Shown here: positions 62,431 to 64,000 of the stretch, piece after piece | Layout of the letters: each line of letters begins with the position of its first letter | Numbering within the stretch: position 1 is the first letter of the stretch | Source: Acidobacteriota bacterium | GTDB lineage: Bacteria > Acidobacteriota > Vicinamibacteria > Vicinamibacterales > JAKQTR01 | Direction of reading: 5' to 3' | Length of the DNA: 64,000 nucleotides | Assembly: GCA_026393675.1 (NCBI GenBank) | Contig: JAPKZQ010000004.1 | Location: 1-64,000, forward strand | Position numbers and translations under genes: made by a program | Notes under the pieces: model-generated | What the model was told of the DNA's origin: nothing | Database searches by the model: none | What the model saw: only the letters and a program-made list of their open reading frames with translations

Positions 62431-64000
62431 ATGACCATGAAGCGTCTTCTGATTATCGGCATCACGACCGGCGCCATCGCCTTTGCCGGGATCGCGACAC
62501 ACGACGCAGGCGTCCACGCACAGAGCCGGCAACTCTCGATCGTCAACGCCGACGGCGGCCACGTGGCGCTCGGCCTGGCAATCCGGCGCCTGGGGGTGTC
62601 GGGCACGTTCCTGCAGACGGCGGCGCACCCGGATGACGAACACAACCAGTTGTACGCCATGTTCACCCGGGGAATGGGCCTGCGGTCGATCGACGTCCAG
62701 ACCACGCGTGGCGCGGGCGGGCAGAACGAAATCGGGCCGGAACTCTTCCAGGATATGGCGGTGCTCCGCACGTCGGAACTGCTGGCGGCGCACCGTCTCG
62801 ATGGCGCCGAACAGTGGTTCATTCGGGCCATTGACTTCGGCTATTCGTTCAGCCCGGACGAGATCTACCAGAAGTGGGGACGCCGCGAGGTGGTCGCCGA
62901 CTTCGTGCGTCTCATTCGCACGTTCCGTCCCGACGTGGTACTGACGATGAGCATCCAGGGGCGGGGCGGCGATCGCGCGCACGAAGCGACGGCGGTGTTG
63001 ACCAGGGAAGCGTTCCGCGCGGCGGCCGATCCGACGCAATTCTCCGAACAGATCGCGCAAGGGCTTCGACCGTGGCAGGCGAAGAAGCTGTACTTCACCG
63101 GCGCGCCTGGGGCTGGCGCCATCGGCGGGCCTGGCGGTCCGCCCGCAGGCGGCGGCCGCGGCGCGGGCGCCCAGCCTCCGGCACCAGCAGCACCCACCAC
63201 GCCGCCAACCGTACGGCTGGCGACGATCAACACGGGCATCTACGACCCGCTGCTGGGCCGCACGTACACCGAGATCGGGGCGGACGCCCGCAGCAACCAC
63301 AAGTGCCAGGGCATGGGGCAGATGCCTTCCCTCCCAGGCAGTACCGGCCGCGGCGCGGGCCCAAGCCGCTATCAACTGGTGGACTCGACGATCCCGGGAC
63401 AGACCGACAAGGACGAAACGTCGCTCTTCGACGGCGTTGATACGACGATCGCAGGTCTGGCGCAGTACGCGGGGTCAAACCCGCCCGACGCGCTGAAGAC
63501 GGGGCTTGCGGCCATCGCCGATCAGGCCCGGATCGCCCAGCAGGCGTTTGATGGCGGCAACGATGGCGCGACGGCAGGCCCCATCGTGGCGGGCCTCTCG
63601 GCGCTGCGGGCGCTGCGGGCGCAACTCGGGTCGATGGGCCTTGGCGAGACGGCGCGCTACGAACTCGACACGCGCCTGTCGATCAAGGAACAGGACTACC
63701 AGAACGCGGCGCTGGCCGCCTACGGCGTCAGTTTCGAGGCGCTCGCCGATGACGGTCTGGTGATTGGCGGGCAGCCGGCCAAGATCTCGTTGCTCGTGAC
63801 CAATCGAGGCGTAGCCGAGATCGCAGTGAGCGACGTGGCCGTCACCGGGTTTGACGGGCGTGCGGCGTGCACTCCCGGCCCGGTCAAGAAGGACGCGACG
63901 TTGACGTGTACCGCCGACGTCCAGATTCCAAAGACGGCGAAGCTGACGTCGCCGTACTGGACCGACGAGTACTGGAACACACCGACCCCGAAAGCCGCGT
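62431..64000 (+). CDS. PIG-L family deacetylase, truncated by window edge
   Basis: At least 523 residues are visible, with no stop before 64000. A signal peptide (about 1-32) precedes a LmbE/PIG-L domain with the zinc motif AAHPDDEHNQ, the EIGPELF region and a downstream GDRAHEATAVLTREAF carrying another metal-type His. A Pro/Gly/Ala-rich insert (about 230-250) and a beta-sandwich (about 430-520) follow, resembling secreted members that act on N-acetylated sugars. Start ATG 62431. Placed after a TonB-receptor gene, it may process the imported substrate. Confidence 0.88.
   Translation, partial: MTMKRLLIIGITTGAIAFAGIATHDAGVHAQSRQLSIVNADGGHVALGLAIRRLGVSGTFLQTAAHPDDEHNQLYAMFTRGMGLRSIDVQTTRGAGGQNEIGPELFQDMAVLRTSELLAAHRLDGAEQWFIRAIDFGYSFSPDEIYQKWGRREVVADFVRLIRTFRPDVVLTMSIQGRGGDRAHEATAVLTREAFRAAADPTQFSEQIAQGLRPWQAKKLYFTGAPGAGAIGGPGGPPAGGGRGAGAQPPAPAAPTTPPTVRLATINTGIYDPLLGRTYTEIGADARSNHKCQGMGQMPSLPGSTGRGAGPSRYQLVDSTIPGQTDKDETSLFDGVDTTIAGLAQYAGSNPPDALKTGLAAIADQARIAQQAFDGGNDGATAGPIVAGLSALRALRAQLGSMGLGETARYELDTRLSIKEQDYQNAALAAYGVSFEALADDGLVIGGQPAKISLLVTNRGVAEIAVSDVAVTGFDGRAACTPGPVKKDATLTCTADVQIPKTAKLTSPYWTDEYWNTPTPKAA

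Overview
The window is a GC-rich bacterial chromosome segment that looks like Acidobacteriota, probably the Vicinamibacteria. The pointers are a VWFA-related protein of the Acidobacterial type, carboxypeptidase-regulatory-domain TonB receptors, a Ser/Thr kinase fused to a TolB-like propeller, many sigma-54 activators, and dispersed REP-like repeats. No rRNA, tRNA or CRISPR array was recognised. The lineage is inferred from gene content only.

Layout. 0-8 kb (minus): a probable group II intron 5' end abutting an 18-bp hairpin, an NtrC-type regulator with its PDZ/GAF/PAS histidine kinase behind a sigma-54 promoter, an outer-membrane beta-barrel protein and a secreted protein. 8-13.3 kb (plus): enolase, a small ORF, a methylmalonyl-CoA mutase large subunit and two oligopeptide ABC ATPases. 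13.4-19.1 kb (minus): a MacB-type ATPase, a second NtrC-type regulator, and a type IV pilus (MSHA-like) locus in which an intact prepilin with a sigma-54 promoter sits among fused remnants of PilM, secretin and ExeA-like genes. 19.3-31.3 kb: membrane protein, inositol-phosphate synthase, methyltransferase, VWFA protein, ZIP transporter, BON protein, Zn-ribbon acetyltransferase, and a two-component system flanked by two Spy/CpxP-like proteins. 31.4-35.5 kb: DNA polymerase I and poly(A) polymerase.

35.5-41.2 kb (plus): the most unusual operon, argF - arcC - pyrB-like - rocD - cyclic-2,3-diphosphoglycerate-synthetase-like GTPase. It is preceded by a leader whose segments form two mutually exclusive 9-bp helices, one of which reaches the argF Shine-Dalgarno. 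The pyrB-like protein lacks two residues central to aspartate transcarbamoylase, so the operon may handle another carbamoyl acceptor, perhaps in citrulline/ornithine breakdown.

41.3-64 kb: kinase remnant plus Ser/Thr kinase, TonB receptor, DUF1015-serA-serC serine operon, M23 peptidase with a DinB-like protein, a tightly overlapping minus operon (argH-like, a 46-aa membrane protein, Na+/solute symporter, aminotransferase, 4-alpha-glucanotransferase), then on plus a TonB receptor behind a clear sigma-70 promoter with a tandem operator-like repeat, and a PIG-L deacetylase cut by the window edge. Several genes (mcm, zip, pcnB, ino1) have a -10 box 13-14 nt before the start codon, suggesting leaderless transcripts.
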